DNA from: Gammaproteobacteria bacterium
GTDB lineage: Bacteria; Pseudomonadota; Gammaproteobacteria; Ga0077536
Assembly: GCA_024234975.1 (NCBI GenBank)
Contig: JACKNH010000014.1
Location: 22,663-86,662, forward strand
DNA length: 64,000 nt
Reading direction: 5' to 3'
The notes under the pieces were generated by a model. That model did not search any database and had not been told where the DNA came from. It was given only the letters and a program-made list of their open reading frames with translations. The translations under genes and the position numbers were made by a program. Below, piece after piece: positions 53,346 to 61,841 of the stretch. Numbering within the stretch: position 1 is the first letter of the stretch; the number at the start of each line of letters is the position of its first letter.

Positions 53346-53516
53346 TGCAACCACCGCTGTTGAGTGTCTCAGTCACGACCCGGCGCAAACATCCAAGCGG
53401 GGCCACCATTGCCGCCGCGTCGACGGCACGCCTGCTGCGGGTGACACCAGCGGTGCCACATCCGGTGCGGCCGGAACGAACGCGGTCCAGCTAGGACTGG
53501 TCCGCCTGGCCGGGGT

Positions 53517-54125
53517 TCAATGCAGCGCGGAGATGTATGACGCGACCGCGTCGATTTCCGCATCCGTCAGGCGTTCGGCAATCGTGCGCATCATGGAGTT
53601 GGGATCAGTGCTGCGAGTGCCGCTGCGATATTCCGACAACTGCTTTTTGGTGTACTCGGCGTGCTGGCCGCGCAACGCCGGGTAGCCTGCCGGCGCATTA
53701 CCGATACCGTTCGGACCATGGCAGGCCATACAAGCGGGGACACCTTTGTCGGCATTGCCACCCCGATAGATTGCCTGGCCGGCAGCAACGCTTTCCGGCG
53801 CGATAGAGCCGACGTTGGCTTCCTGCGCGGCGAAGAAACCGGCGAGATCCTCAATGTCCTGGTCACTCAGCGTTGCCGACATCGCATCCATATTTGGATC
53901 GCGGCGCGCGCCACTCTTGAACGCTTTCAATTGGGCTGTTGTATAGGCAGGATGCTGCCCGGCGAGATTAGGCCACAGTGGTGTGGGGCTGTTTCCCGTC
54001 AGACCGTGGCAGGCGCCGCATGGTGCAGCCTTGGTGCGGGCATCCTGGGCCTGCGCCGCGTTGACGGCCAGACCGGTAGCCAACGACGTGACGAGGGCTA
54101 GAATGACGGTTTTCCGGGTTTGCAT
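53517..54125 (-). CDS. Diheme cytochrome c4
   Basis: A periplasmic electron carrier with two heme domains. 202 residues: signal peptide 1-26, first heme CGACHG about residue 35, second heme CMACHGPNG about residue 130, with Met ligands in the NMDAMSATLSDQDIEDLA and NSMMRTIAERLTDAEIDAVA segments. The repeat of the two halves is typical of c4, which feeds terminal oxidases. ATG 54125 starts MQTRKTVILAL; upstream codons to 54299 overlap engB and are rejected. Divergent from engB across 59 bp. Confidence 0.94.
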   Translation of the reverse strand: MQTRKTVILALVTSLATGLAVNAAQAQDARTKAAPCGACHGLTGNSPTPLWPNLAGQHPAYTTAQLKAFKSGARRDPNMDAMSATLSDQDIEDLAGFFAAQEANVGSIAPESVAAGQAIYRGGNADKGVPACMACHGPNGIGNAPAGYPALRGQHAEYTKKQLSEYRSGTRSTDPNSMMRTIAERLTDAEIDAVASYISALH

Positions 54126-54184
54126 GCTGATCAATCGCTCCAATCGAAGGGCGCATATTATATGCACCGGATTCAATGAATTAA

Positions 54185-54811
54185 ATGGTAACTTCTCGGA
54201 AGCCCGATGTGAATTCCCCGCAATTTCCAGACCTGAAGTTCCTGAGTGGCGCCCACCGACTCGACCAGCTGCCTGACGGCGAGGGGCCGGAGGTCGCAAT
54301 CGTCGGCCGTTCGAACGCCGGCAAATCGAGCGCCTTGAACCGCATAGCCAGCCAGAAGAATCTGGCCAGAACGAGCAAGACCCCCGGCCGGACCCAGCAG
54401 CTGAACGTCTTCGAATCGCCTGCCGGCCTCCGGCTGGTTGATCTGCCGGGTTACGGCTTCGCCAAGGTGCCGGAGAAGCTCCGGGCCCATTTCGAACGGG
54501 TGATCGCTGACTACTTACGCACCCGACCGGGGCTCAGAGGCGTACTGGTGGTGATGGATAGTCGTCATCCACTCACGGTGCTGGATCAACAGCTTGTCGC
54601 CTGGTGTGCCGAACTGAATCTGCCACTTCATGTGCTGCTCACCAAGGCGGACAAACTTGCCCGTGGTGCTCAGGCCAACGCGTTACGCGAGGTTCGTACT
54701 GGGTTGGCCGCCTTGCACCCGGCGGCGACAGTGCAGCTATTTTCCAGTTTGACGCCGCTCGGTGTGGAGGAAGCGCGGACGGTGATCAGCGGTTGGTGGA
54801 CGGCTGCATGA
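54185..54811 (+). CDS. engB: Ribosome biogenesis GTPase EngB (YihA/YsxC)
   Basis: An essential TRAFAC GTPase for 50S subunit assembly. 208 residues. G1 is GRSNAGKSS, the switch I region KTPGRTQQLNVF, G3 DLPGYGFAKVP, G4 TKADK and G5 FSSLTPLG. No good ribosome site precedes ATG 54185; a GTG at 54209 with GGAAG upstream is an alternative start eight codons later. Divergent from cytochrome c4, the common yihA-cc4-dsbA arrangement. A strong hairpin follows the stop. Confidence 0.95.
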   Translation: MVTSRKPDVNSPQFPDLKFLSGAHRLDQLPDGEGPEVAIVGRSNAGKSSALNRIASQKNLARTSKTPGRTQQLNVFESPAGLRLVDLPGYGFAKVPEKLRAHFERVIADYLRTRPGLRGVLVVMDSRHPLTVLDQQLVAWCAELNLPLHVLLTKADKLARGAQANALREVRTGLAALHPAATVQLFSSLTPLGVEEARTVISGWWTAA

Positions 54812-54827
54812 CCTGCAGATGAAAGGA

Positions 54828-54876
54828 GGTCCCGGCCGGTTTCAACAGGGGAGTGGGCGGCCGGGACCTTAGTTTT
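54828..54876 (+). terminator. Hairpin terminator after engB
   Basis: An 11-bp perfect stem GGTCCCGGCCG (54828-54838) / CGGCCGGGACC (54858-54868) with a 19-base loop, followed by TTAGTTTT. It lies 17 bp after the engB stop. The T-run is interrupted, so efficiency is uncertain, but stem stability and position favour termination. Confidence 0.75.
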
Positions 54877-55112
54877 GTCGCCCGGTAGGGGGACCGGGAA
54901 CAATGCCCCGCTCTGGGAGGTTGAGCGGGCGCGTCAACAGGAACGCGTGCCCAGTCAGACGGCGACTGACACGCAAAGTTCCGCCCTGGCAGTCATGCGG
55001 ATGCAAGGCAATTGAACAGGTGCGCGCAGTCCGCCGCAGATCGCGGAGAATCTCTTGAAATTCAGGGGGTAAGCAGGTTGCCGGGGGAACGTGCCACCCG
55101 GCAATCCGAACT

Positions 55113-55316
55113 TCAGACGTTGTATTTGCGGCGGAACTTGTCGACGCGGCCGGCGGTATCGACAATCTTCTGCTGCCCGGTATAGAACGGGTGGCACTGT
55201 GAGCACACGTCGAGGTGCAGAGTGTCGTCTTTCAGCGTGGAGCCGGTCTTGAAAGTGGCGCCGCAACTGCAGGTCACTTCGATTTCATGATATTTCGGAT
55301 GCGTATCGGGCTTCAT
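55113..55316 (-). CDS. rpmE: 50S ribosomal protein L31
   Basis: A 67-residue ribosomal protein with the zinc-binding form (C+): VTCSCG near residue 15 and DVCSQCHPFYTG near residues 36-43, then QQKIVDTAGRVDKFRRKYN at the C-terminus. This full-Cys type is the housekeeping L31 used under zinc sufficiency. Monocistronic. The 236 bp between it and the engB terminator contain nothing I can support. Confidence 0.97.
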   Translation of the reverse strand: MKPDTHPKYHEIEVTCSCGATFKTGSTLKDDTLHLDVCSQCHPFYTGQQKIVDTAGRVDKFRRKYNV

Positions 55317-55414
55317 GTTCGCAAATCAATGTCACTGGGCGCTTGGACGCGCAAGGGGCGCGATTCTAGGGCGGGCGGCGTTGGTTTGCAACATCCAACC
55401 GCTACCGTTCACTG

Positions 55415-56200
55415 TCAGCCGGTAGCCTGGACCTCGAATCGGGCTACCACGGGCGTGTGATCCGAAGGACGTTCCCAGGTCCGCGGGGCGCGGTCGATTT
55501 CACATGACACGGCGGCCGCCCTGGCGGCGGCGTTGGCGAGAATGAGGTCGATACGCAAACCCCGATTGCGGCGGAACGCCATGGCGCGGTAGTCCCACCA
55601 TGAATAACTCTTTTCGGGTTGGTCGAAGCAACGGAAAAGATCGACAAAACCCAGCGCCTGCAGCGCCTGCAGACGTTCCCGCTCTGGTGCACTGACCAGT
55701 ACCTGGCCTTCCCAGGCGGCCGGATCGTGCACGTCGCGATCTTCCGGTGCGATGTTGAAATCGCCGACAATCACCAGCGGCTGCTGTTGGTTCAGCCTGG
55801 CGGCATAGGGAATCAGCGCATCCAGCCAGCGTAGCTTGTAGGCGTATTTATCCGAGCCTACCTCAGAGCCGTTGGGCACATATAAATTGAGAACTGTGAT
55901 ACCGGCGTAGCTCGCTCCGAGTACCCGGCACTGGGGGTCTTCCAGGTCATCGATTGCGGTCGTCAGCAGCGTACCTTCGTTGCGTGCGAGCAATGCCACG
56001 CCGTTGTATGACTTCTGGCCATGATACAGCGCCTGGTAGCCAGCCGCGGCAAGTTCGGCTGCGGGAAAATCCGCGTTTTCAACCTTGGTTTCCTGGAGCG
56101 CGAGGATGTCTGGCGAAGATTCCTCGCACCAGCGCAATACGTGTTCCAGGCGGGCGCGTAACGAGTTGACGTTCCAGGTGGCCACCGATACCGCACTCAC
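55415..56200 (-). CDS. xthA: Exodeoxyribonuclease III / AP endonuclease
   Basis: A Mg-dependent AP endonuclease and 3' exonuclease for base-excision repair. About 261 residues. Motifs: SVATWNVNSLRARL (N-terminal Asn), ILALQETKVEN (metal Glu), NLYVPNGSE, IVGDFNIAPEDRD (catalytic Asp-Asn), SYSWWDYR, LRIDLILAN and PSDHTPVVARF (catalytic His). I chose GTG 56200 because AAGGAG stands eight bases upstream; the frame is open to 56263 with non-family residues. Confidence 0.94.
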   Translation of the reverse strand: MSAVSVATWNVNSLRARLEHVLRWCEESSPDILALQETKVENADFPAAELAAAGYQALYHGQKSYNGVALLARNEGTLLTTAIDDLEDPQCRVLGASYAGITVLNLYVPNGSEVGSDKYAYKLRWLDALIPYAARLNQQQPLVIVGDFNIAPEDRDVHDPAAWEGQVLVSAPERERLQALQALGFVDLFRCFDQPEKSYSWWDYRAMAFRRNRGLRIDLILANAAARAAAVSCEIDRAPRTWERPSDHTPVVARFEVQATG

Positions 56201-56276
56201 ACCATTGCTCCTTCGCGATGCAGTCACCGCATGAACGTGGGACCCGGACGATAGCACATCCAAAACAGACGACAGC

Positions 56277-57203
56277 TCACAGTTGCGTCAACAGCCCCTG
56301 GATCACCAGTGCGGCGAGAACCAGACCCACACTGACGAGTGCGAATGCCTGCCAACGCAGTCGGCGGGTCATCCGGGTCTGGCTCATGGCTGAAAGCAGA
56401 AATGGCCGCCGTGCATCATCGGTTCGCGTCATCAGATCAACTGCAGGCGGCGGCCCGACATCGGATCTCCGTTGCAATATTTCCTGCCAGGCGGCTTCGC
56501 GCGCCTGCCGCCATTCGCCGGGATCGATGGTGCCGTTTTTGTCGGCATCAAAGCGTTGTAGCAATGCGGGGTAGTCGCGCTTCCACTCGCGTAGTACGTC
56601 CGCCAGTTCCTGCGACGACGGCAGGGCACTGCCGGCGCCGCCCGCGGTGGTGTACTGGCCGAGTGCATACAGCTGACACCCGTGCGGCAGGACCTCTTCG
56701 ATGTACCGATATCGACGGCCAATTCCCCAATTCCGGGTTCGGGGCCCGACTTGCGGTCGCGGCGTATCGCCGTACCAGACAAAGCGCTCCGCGGCGACGA
56801 CACTGGCACCTTCCGGATCCACGATGCAATAACCGGTATCGTCGTCCAACACAAAGAATTCGTTACTGGTTTCCCGTTCAACCACGCGCCAGCTGCGTGA
56901 TCGCCGGTTGTAGTCGTTACCGCTGCGGCATTCCACCCGAAAGGAATACCAGACGGCCGGCCGCCCGCTCAGCGGCGCATGGATCTTTCCGCCATCCAGC
57001 CAGTCGGCGTGACCTTCCAGTTCCACATAGCCCTGTGCGGCTGAGCGCAGGCGCGAGGTCGGCGTATCTTCGATGACGCGCAGGCGGTGAAACAGGCGCA
57101 CGCTCATCCACAGCATGACGCAGGCTGCAATCGTAGCGACCGTGATCAGAAACCAGAACATGCCCGGGTTCTGCGCGTTTGCGAGGTCGGTGAGCGATGC
57201 CAT
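56277..57203 (-). CDS. GIDE-domain membrane protein with an EF-hand, paired with LemA
   Basis: A 308-residue protein with an N-terminal helix (about residues 15-37) and a C-terminal helix (about residues 285-305) enclosing a GIDE/BAM-type domain (residues 50-205: GYVELEGHADWL, LSGRPAVWYSFRVE, FFVLDDDTGYCIVDPEGASV, YRYIEEVLPHGCQLYALG). Near residues 219-230 is a perfect EF-hand loop, DADKNGTIDPGE. GIDE is the domain of the mitochondrial ubiquitin ligase MUL1; bacterial forms lack the RING and commonly neighbour LemA, as here (33 bp upstream, same strand). Function is unknown; a calcium-responsive envelope role is inference. Confidence 0.8.
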   Translation of the reverse strand: MASLTDLANAQNPGMFWFLITVATIAACVMLWMSVRLFHRLRVIEDTPTSRLRSAAQGYVELEGHADWLDGGKIHAPLSGRPAVWYSFRVECRSGNDYNRRSRSWRVVERETSNEFFVLDDDTGYCIVDPEGASVVAAERFVWYGDTPRPQVGPRTRNWGIGRRYRYIEEVLPHGCQLYALGQYTTAGGAGSALPSSQELADVLREWKRDYPALLQRFDADKNGTIDPGEWRQAREAAWQEILQRRSDVGPPPAVDLMTRTDDARRPFLLSAMSQTRMTRRLRWQAFALVSVGLVLAALVIQGLLTQL

Positions 57204-57236
57204 GTCGGGCAGACGGGCCTTGATGCGGCGATGGCG

Positions 57237-57809
57237 TCAGCTGAACAGCGACTTCATATCGACGTCGCGCTTCTCGTCGTCGGCGAACTCAAGCAGGTCA
57301 CGGTGGCGGAAGTTCAACGTGCGGGCAATGACCAGATCGGGAAACTGCTCGATGCGGGTGTTGTTGGCGTTGACCGTGTCGTTGTAGAACTCCCGCCGGT
57401 CGGCGATGGCGTTTTCCAATGCCGTGATCCGATCCTGCAGGTGGCGGAAATTCTGGTCAGCCTTGAGATCCGGGTAGCTTTCCGCAAGGGCGAACAGATT
57501 GCCCAACCCCTGGCGCAGCATTGTCTCGGCGGCGCCCAGCTGCGGGATATTGCCATTCTCGCGTGCGGCGAAGACGGCCGACCTGGCGCGGACGACTTTT
57601 TCCAGCGTTTCCTGTTCGTGGCGCATGTACTGGCGGCACACTTCAACCAGTTTGGGTAACTCGTCGTGTCGTTGCTTCAGCAAAACGTCGATGTTGGAGA
57701 ACGCCTTGGAGACGCTGTGCTTGAGCATGACGAGGTTGTTGTACAACACAATGGCATAGACCAGCACGGCGGCCGCCAGCAGCATTCCCAGGATCGAACT
57801 GAACTCCAT
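57237..57809 (-). CDS. LemA family protein
   Basis: A 190-residue protein with an N-terminal membrane helix (MEFSSILGMLLAAAVLVYAIVL is roughly its extent) and a helical LemA domain: LYNNLVMLKHSVSKAFSNIDVLLKQRHDELPKL, an ENAIADRREFYNDTVNANNTRI-type segment and a C-terminal FPDLVIARTLNFRHRD. LemA proteins are widespread with unknown biochemical function. ATG 57809 has AAGGAGGA six bases upstream, a strong start; codons to 57944 are rejected. First gene of a two-gene operon with the GIDE protein. Confidence 0.9.
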   Translation of the reverse strand: MEFSSILGMLLAAAVLVYAIVLYNNLVMLKHSVSKAFSNIDVLLKQRHDELPKLVEVCRQYMRHEQETLEKVVRARSAVFAARENGNIPQLGAAETMLRQGLGNLFALAESYPDLKADQNFRHLQDRITALENAIADRREFYNDTVNANNTRIEQFPDLVIARTLNFRHRDLLEFADDEKRDVDMKSLFS

Positions 57810-58012
57810 AGATGTCCTCCTTGTACCCGTGGCGCACGTTTCCAGCTCAGCTTTTCGGCAGCATTGCCGCGTTGATTGAGGGGCGCCCCGCAAGAATGCC
57901 CCACATTCACCCGTGGCGACCAGCGCAATGACCCGGCAGAACAATTGGTGTCAGCCGGTGTTCCCGTTAGAATTGCCCCATCTGCAATTTCGACATTCGA
58001 TCGGGGTCAACC

Positions 58013-58477
58013 ATGCAAGGCGATAAGAAAGTCATTGAATTCCTGAACCGTGCGCTCAAGAACGAGTTGACGGCCATCAATCAGTACTTCCTGCATGCCC
58101 GCATGTACAAGAACTGGGGCCTGTCGCAGCTGGATGAACACGAGTACAAGGAATCGATCGACGAAATGAAGCACGCCGATGCGTTGATTGAGCGCATCCT
58201 GTTTCTGGACGGCCTGCCGAATCTGCAGGAACTCGGGCACCTGCGTATCGGTGAGACCACCCAGGAAATACTCGCCTGTGACCTGCAACTGGAACTGGCT
58301 GCGGTCCCCGATCTGCGCGAAGCCATCGCCTATTGCGAGTCAGTCGGTGACTATGTCTCGCGGGAATTGTTTGAGGACATCCTCGAGAGCGAGGAAGAGC
58401 ATATTGACTGGCTCGAAACGCAAATCGGGCTGATCGATAAAATCGGTATCGAAAATTACCAACAGTCAAAAATGTGA
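58013..58477 (+). CDS. bfr: Bacterioferritin
   Basis: A 24-mer iron-storage ferritin with heme at subunit interfaces. 154 residues. Ferroxidase ligands are visible: E18 in LKNELTAINQYFLHARM, E51 and H54 in IDEMKHADALIERILFL with the heme-ligand Met52, E94 in ACDLQLELAAV, and E127/H130 in ESEEEHIDWLETQ. Followed by bfd in the same direction, the usual storage-and-release pair, although a separate Fur-type promoter precedes bfd. Confidence 0.97.
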   Translation: MQGDKKVIEFLNRALKNELTAINQYFLHARMYKNWGLSQLDEHEYKESIDEMKHADALIERILFLDGLPNLQELGHLRIGETTQEILACDLQLELAAVPDLREAIAYCESVGDYVSRELFEDILESEEEHIDWLETQIGLIDKIGIENYQQSKM

Positions 58478-58548
58478 CCCACGTTAAGGTCTGGCGGCCC
58501 GGGTGCCGCTAGGCTGACTGGCAACTGGGAAGCGAATAACGACTAGTG

Positions 58549-58577
58549 TTGCGAATGGTTCTCATTTGTACTAGTAT
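58549..58577 (+). promoter_or_regulatory. bfd promoter overlapping a Fur-box-like sequence
   Basis: TTGCGA (58549-58554), 17 bases, TAGTAT (58572-58577) form a plausible sigma-70 promoter. Within the spacer and overlapping the -35, 58551-58569 matches the 19-bp Fur consensus at about 11 positions, including the AATG and TCATT arms. This places iron-dependent repression directly on bfd, which is the known logic in enterobacteria and pseudomonads. Match quality is moderate. Confidence 0.55.
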
Positions 58578-58624
58578 TCGCGAGTATAAGCCGGTCAGTG
58601 AACCGACGTAGAGCGAGTGCCCGA

Positions 58625-58849
58625 ATGTACGTTTGCATCTGCAATGCGGTAACCGAGTCCGATATCGAGCGGGAAATAGCCGCAGGCGCGACCACGCTGG
58701 AATGCCTGCAAGCCCGTCTGAACATCTCCACCTGCTGCGGCTCCTGCCGCGAAATCACCGAGGTCATCCTCGAGCAACACACCGCCCCACGCGCGCATCG
58801 CGGCCACCCGGCCTCACCTGCCGCTGTGGCACACGCTGTAAACGCCTGA
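58625..58849 (+). CDS. bfd: Bacterioferritin-associated ferredoxin
   Basis: A 74-residue [2Fe-2S] protein that reduces bacterioferritin to release iron. The four cluster Cys are in MYVCICNAVTESDIE (two) and NISTCCGSCREITEVI (two of three). The C-terminal 20 residues are Ala/His/Pro-rich and longer than in E. coli Bfd (64). ATG 58625 is the family start; nine upstream codons are open but not family-like. Convergent with moeB. Confidence 0.92.
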   Translation: MYVCICNAVTESDIEREIAAGATTLECLQARLNISTCCGSCREITEVILEQHTAPRAHRGHPASPAAVAHAVNA

Positions 58850-58887
58850 TTTTAAAAATTTAATGGCCGGCCGCCAGCGGGGCGGCA

Positions 58888-59637
58888 TCAAGCGGATACA
58901 GCGCAGACAGGGCAACCCGGATTCCGCCGGACCCGCAGGGTCCGCAGTTCCATAGCCAGACCATCGATGAACAGCAACCGACCAGACAGCGGTTCACCGA
59001 TTCCGACCAGCAACTTCAAGACCTCCAGGGCCTGGATGCTACCGGCGATGCCCAGCAAGGGCGCGGCAACACCCACGGCATCGCATGATTGGCCTTCGGC
59101 GCCGGTATCGTCATACAGGCAGCGGTAGCACGGTGAATCGTCCACGCCCGGACGGAAGACGCTTATCTGCGCTTCAAAGCGGCTGGCAGCTGCGCTGACC
59201 AGAGGTTTGCGTTGCGAGAAACACTCGGCGTTGGCAACGAAGCGGGTGGTGAAATTGTCACAGGCGTCAACGACCACATCGCAGTCCGCCACCAGCTGCG
59301 CCCCCGACTCGGTATAGAAACGGCGGCTGTGGGTTTCCACTCTTACGCCCGGGTTCAGGAGCGCCAGGCGGTCGCGGGCCGAAAGCACCTTGGGACGCTC
59401 AAGGTCGGGGGTTCCATGAATAATCTGGCGCTGGAGATTCGACAGCTCGACCACATCCGGATCCACCAGCACCAGACGACCCACGCCAGCAGCGGCGAGA
59501 TACATGGCAACCGGCGAGCCCAGGCCACCCACGCCGATGATGAGAACAGTACTGTCCAGCAGCCGCTGCTGTCCGTCGGTGCCGATATCCGGTAACAGGA
59601 TATGCCTGGAGTAACGGCGGAGTTCGTCGTTGTCCAT
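58888..59637 (-). CDS. moeB: Molybdopterin-synthase adenylyltransferase MoeB/ThiF-type E1-like enzyme
   Basis: Adenylates the C-terminal Gly of a ubiquitin-like sulfur carrier (MoaD or ThiS). 249 residues, as MoeB. It starts MDNDELRRYSRHILLPDIG, with nucleotide loop GVGGLGSPVAMYLAAAGVG, VDPDVVELSNLQRQI, DACDNFTTR and two zinc CxxC pairs (CYRCLYD near residue 172 and GCPVCAV near the end). Upstream codons to 59778 overlap the next gene and are rejected. No moaD or thiS lies in the window, so MoeB versus ThiF is decided mainly by length and by the hemA-prfA-prmC-moeB context. Confidence 0.9.
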   Translation of the reverse strand: MDNDELRRYSRHILLPDIGTDGQQRLLDSTVLIIGVGGLGSPVAMYLAAAGVGRLVLVDPDVVELSNLQRQIIHGTPDLERPKVLSARDRLALLNPGVRVETHSRRFYTESGAQLVADCDVVVDACDNFTTRFVANAECFSQRKPLVSAAASRFEAQISVFRPGVDDSPCYRCLYDDTGAEGQSCDAVGVAAPLLGIAGSIQALEVLKLLVGIGEPLSGRLLFIDGLAMELRTLRVRRNPGCPVCAVSA

Positions 59638-59644
59638 CGGGCAA

Positions 59645-59905
59645 TCAGAGCTCACGCCGCTGGTATTGCCGCCAATGCTGGGGACGATCGTCGTCCCAGT
59701 CGTGGCGCGCGGCGCGGTATTGCTGCAGGTATACCGCCTCGACACAGGCATCCCAGGTCGGACTCTCTCCCAGCGCATTCTCCTCGCCGATGGAACGCTG
59801 GAGATTGCGCCAATAATTGCCCAACCAGGTCAGCGGGCGAGCCGAACCGGGAGTTGGTGCCGGCGACATCTCCGGACTTGGGTGTTGGTCAGCGGGGTGG
59901 GACAT
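59645..59905 (-). CDS. Small hypothetical protein between prmC and moeB
   Basis: 86 residues, with a Pro/Ser-rich N-terminus and a Trp/Tyr/Arg-rich C-terminus (WDACVEAVYLQQYRAARHDW, DDDRPQHWRQYQRREL). No signal peptide, membrane helix or known motif. Its ATG overlaps the prmC stop (TGATG), and moeB starts 7 bp after its stop, so it is very probably translated as part of the operon. Unrecognised. Confidence 0.7.
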   Translation of the reverse strand: MSHPADQHPSPEMSPAPTPGSARPLTWLGNYWRNLQRSIGEENALGESPTWDACVEAVYLQQYRAARHDWDDDRPQHWRQYQRREL

Positions 59906-60756
59906 CAGGCTGGCCGGAGGGCATGGGTGACACGGTCAAGTGCTGCAAGATCCTTGACTGTTGCCGGTTCGATGAAGCCGTGGTCCGCCAATATGCGGCG
60001 GACCGCCTCCCCCTGCAGCGCACCGTGCTCGAACAAAATCCGGCCACCTGGTTTAAGGTGGTTTTCCGCTTGCGTCAGGATGGCGCGGTAGGCGTCCAGT
60101 CCATCGGGTCCTCCATCCAGTGCAAGTCTCGGTTCATGCCGCGTCTCGCCGGTGGAAAACGCAGGGTCATCCGTTGTGACATAGGGGGGATTGGAAACGA
60201 TCATATCCAGCGGCGGGCCATTGAAAGCGTCCAGCCAGTTCCCCTGTGAGAAAGCGACGTTGGTGCATCGATGGCGGAGCGCGTTCGCGCGCGCAACGTC
60301 CAAAGCCGCAGTAGAGATGTCGACTGCATAGACCGTCCAAAGCGGCCGACTGTGCGCAATTGTCAGCGCAACGGCGCCCGTACCCGTTCCCAGATCGGCG
60401 ATGGTCAACGGCGCATCGGCAGCGTCCGCCAATGCCAGCGTCTGTTCGACCAGCAATTCTGTCTCCGGGCGCGGTACCAGTACGTCGGGCGTCACGATCA
60501 GATCGAGATCCCGGAATTCGCGATGACGAAGAATGTATGCAGCGGGCAGCCCAGTGCTTCGCCGGGCAATGAAGTCGCGGAACCTCTCGATCTGTGACGC
60601 AGCCGGAACGTGCTCCGGTGCGCGAAACAGATCCGCGCGTGATCCTTCAATTGCCGCGGCGAGGAACAACTCTGTCTCGAACACCGGCGCATCGCCGCCT
60701 GCCAGCGCGCGACGCCCTTCCCGCAGCAGCTCAGCGACGGTAACAGCGGACATCAT
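59905..60756 (-). CDS. prmC: Release factor glutamine methyltransferase
   Basis: Methylates the Gln of the GGQ motif of release factors 1 and 2 using S-adenosylmethionine. 284 residues. N-terminal helical domain, then PRPETELLVEQ, SAM-binding ADLGTGTGAVALTIA, YAVDISTAALDVA and the catalytic NPPY in DMIVSNPPYVT. ATG 60756 overlaps the prfA stop by 4 bp (ATGA), the usual prfA-prmC coupling; the frame open to 61065 is antisense-free but inside prfA and rejected. Confidence 0.95.
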   Translation of the reverse strand: MMSAVTVAELLREGRRALAGGDAPVFETELFLAAAIEGSRADLFRAPEHVPAASQIERFRDFIARRSTGLPAAYILRHREFRDLDLIVTPDVLVPRPETELLVEQTLALADAADAPLTIADLGTGTGAVALTIAHSRPLWTVYAVDISTAALDVARANALRHRCTNVAFSQGNWLDAFNGPPLDMIVSNPPYVTTDDPAFSTGETRHEPRLALDGGPDGLDAYRAILTQAENHLKPGGRILFEHGALQGEAVRRILADHGFIEPATVKDLAALDRVTHALRPA

Positions 60757-61841
60757 GCCTGTTCCAGTTGCCCAATCAGTTCCGCCTGGTATTCGCGCAC
60801 CAGGGGCCCGATGACCTTTTCCAGCCCGCCTTCCATGACATCTTCCAACTCGTACAAGGTCAGATTGATCCGGTGGTCCGTCACCCGTCGCTGCGGGAAA
60901 TTGTAAGTGCGAATCCGTTCCGACCTGTCGCCGCTGCCGACAAGTGATTTTCGCGTCTGTGCTTCCTGCGCCCGCTGCTTCTCGCGTTCCGCGGCCAGTA
61001 GCCGAGACCCCAGCAGGCTCATGGCCCGCGCGCGATTCTTGTGTTGCGAACGTTCGTCCTGACACTCAACCACGATGCCGGTAGGCAGGTGCGTGATGCG
61101 GATTGCTGAATCGGTCTTGTTGACGTGCTGGCCACCGGCGCCGGACGCCCGGTAGGTATCGATCTTCAGGTCCGCCGGATTGATCGCCACTGCCTCCACT
61201 TCCGCCACTTCCGGCAGCACCGCGACGGTACAGGCGGAGGTATGGATGCGTCCCTGGGCTTCCGTTTCCGGTACCCGCTGCACACGATGGGCGCCGGACT
61301 CGAATTTCAGTTTTGAATAGACGCTGCGACCGGAGACCTTGATGATGACTTCCTTGTAACCACCCACTTCGCTTTCGGCGGCGCTGATGATCTCGGTCTG
61401 CCATCCCAGGCGCTCGGCGTACTTCAGGTACATCCGCAGCAGGTCGCCGGCAAACAGGCTGGCTTCATCGCCACCGGTGCCGGCGCGGATTTCCAGGAAC
61501 ACGTTGGCGTCGTCATCCGGATCCTTTGGCAACAACAATAACTGCAGTTCGTCCTCAAGCCGACGGCATTGCTCACGCGCCGAGGGCAATTCCTCGTCGG
61601 CGAGTGCGCGCAGTTCCGCATCATCTCCACTCGCCATTTCCTGCATGGATTGCAGGTCATTGCAGGCTTTCTGGTATTGGCCAAATCCTTCCGCCACCGG
61701 ACTGATTTCGGCGTACTCCTGCGACAGTGCCCGGAACCGGGTCTGGTTGGAGATGGTATCCGCGTCGGACAACAATGCGTCGAGTTCCAGCCGCCGGTCG
61801 GCCAGCGTCTCCAGCTTGCGCAACAGTGACGGTTTCAGCAC
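60753..61841 (-). CDS. prfA: Peptide chain release factor 1
   Basis: Recognises UAG/UAA and triggers peptide release. 362 residues. The stop-codon region has a PxT-type tripeptide segment (near RVQRVPETEAQGR), and the catalytic GGQ lies in ASGAGGQHVNKTDSAIR. C-terminal RIRTYNFPQRRVTDHRI is typical. It begins with GTG at 61841, inside the end of hemA (7-bp overlap), with GAGGA upstream. Substrate of PrmC encoded next. Confidence 0.96.
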   Translation of the reverse strand: MLKPSLLRKLETLADRRLELDALLSDADTISNQTRFRALSQEYAEISPVAEGFGQYQKACNDLQSMQEMASGDDAELRALADEELPSAREQCRRLEDELQLLLLPKDPDDDANVFLEIRAGTGGDEASLFAGDLLRMYLKYAERLGWQTEIISAAESEVGGYKEVIIKVSGRSVYSKLKFESGAHRVQRVPETEAQGRIHTSACTVAVLPEVAEVEAVAINPADLKIDTYRASGAGGQHVNKTDSAIRITHLPTGIVVECQDERSQHKNRARAMSLLGSRLLAAEREKQRAQEAQTRKSLVGSGDRSERIRTYNFPQRRVTDHRINLTLYELEDVMEGGLEKVIGPLVREYQAELIGQLEQA

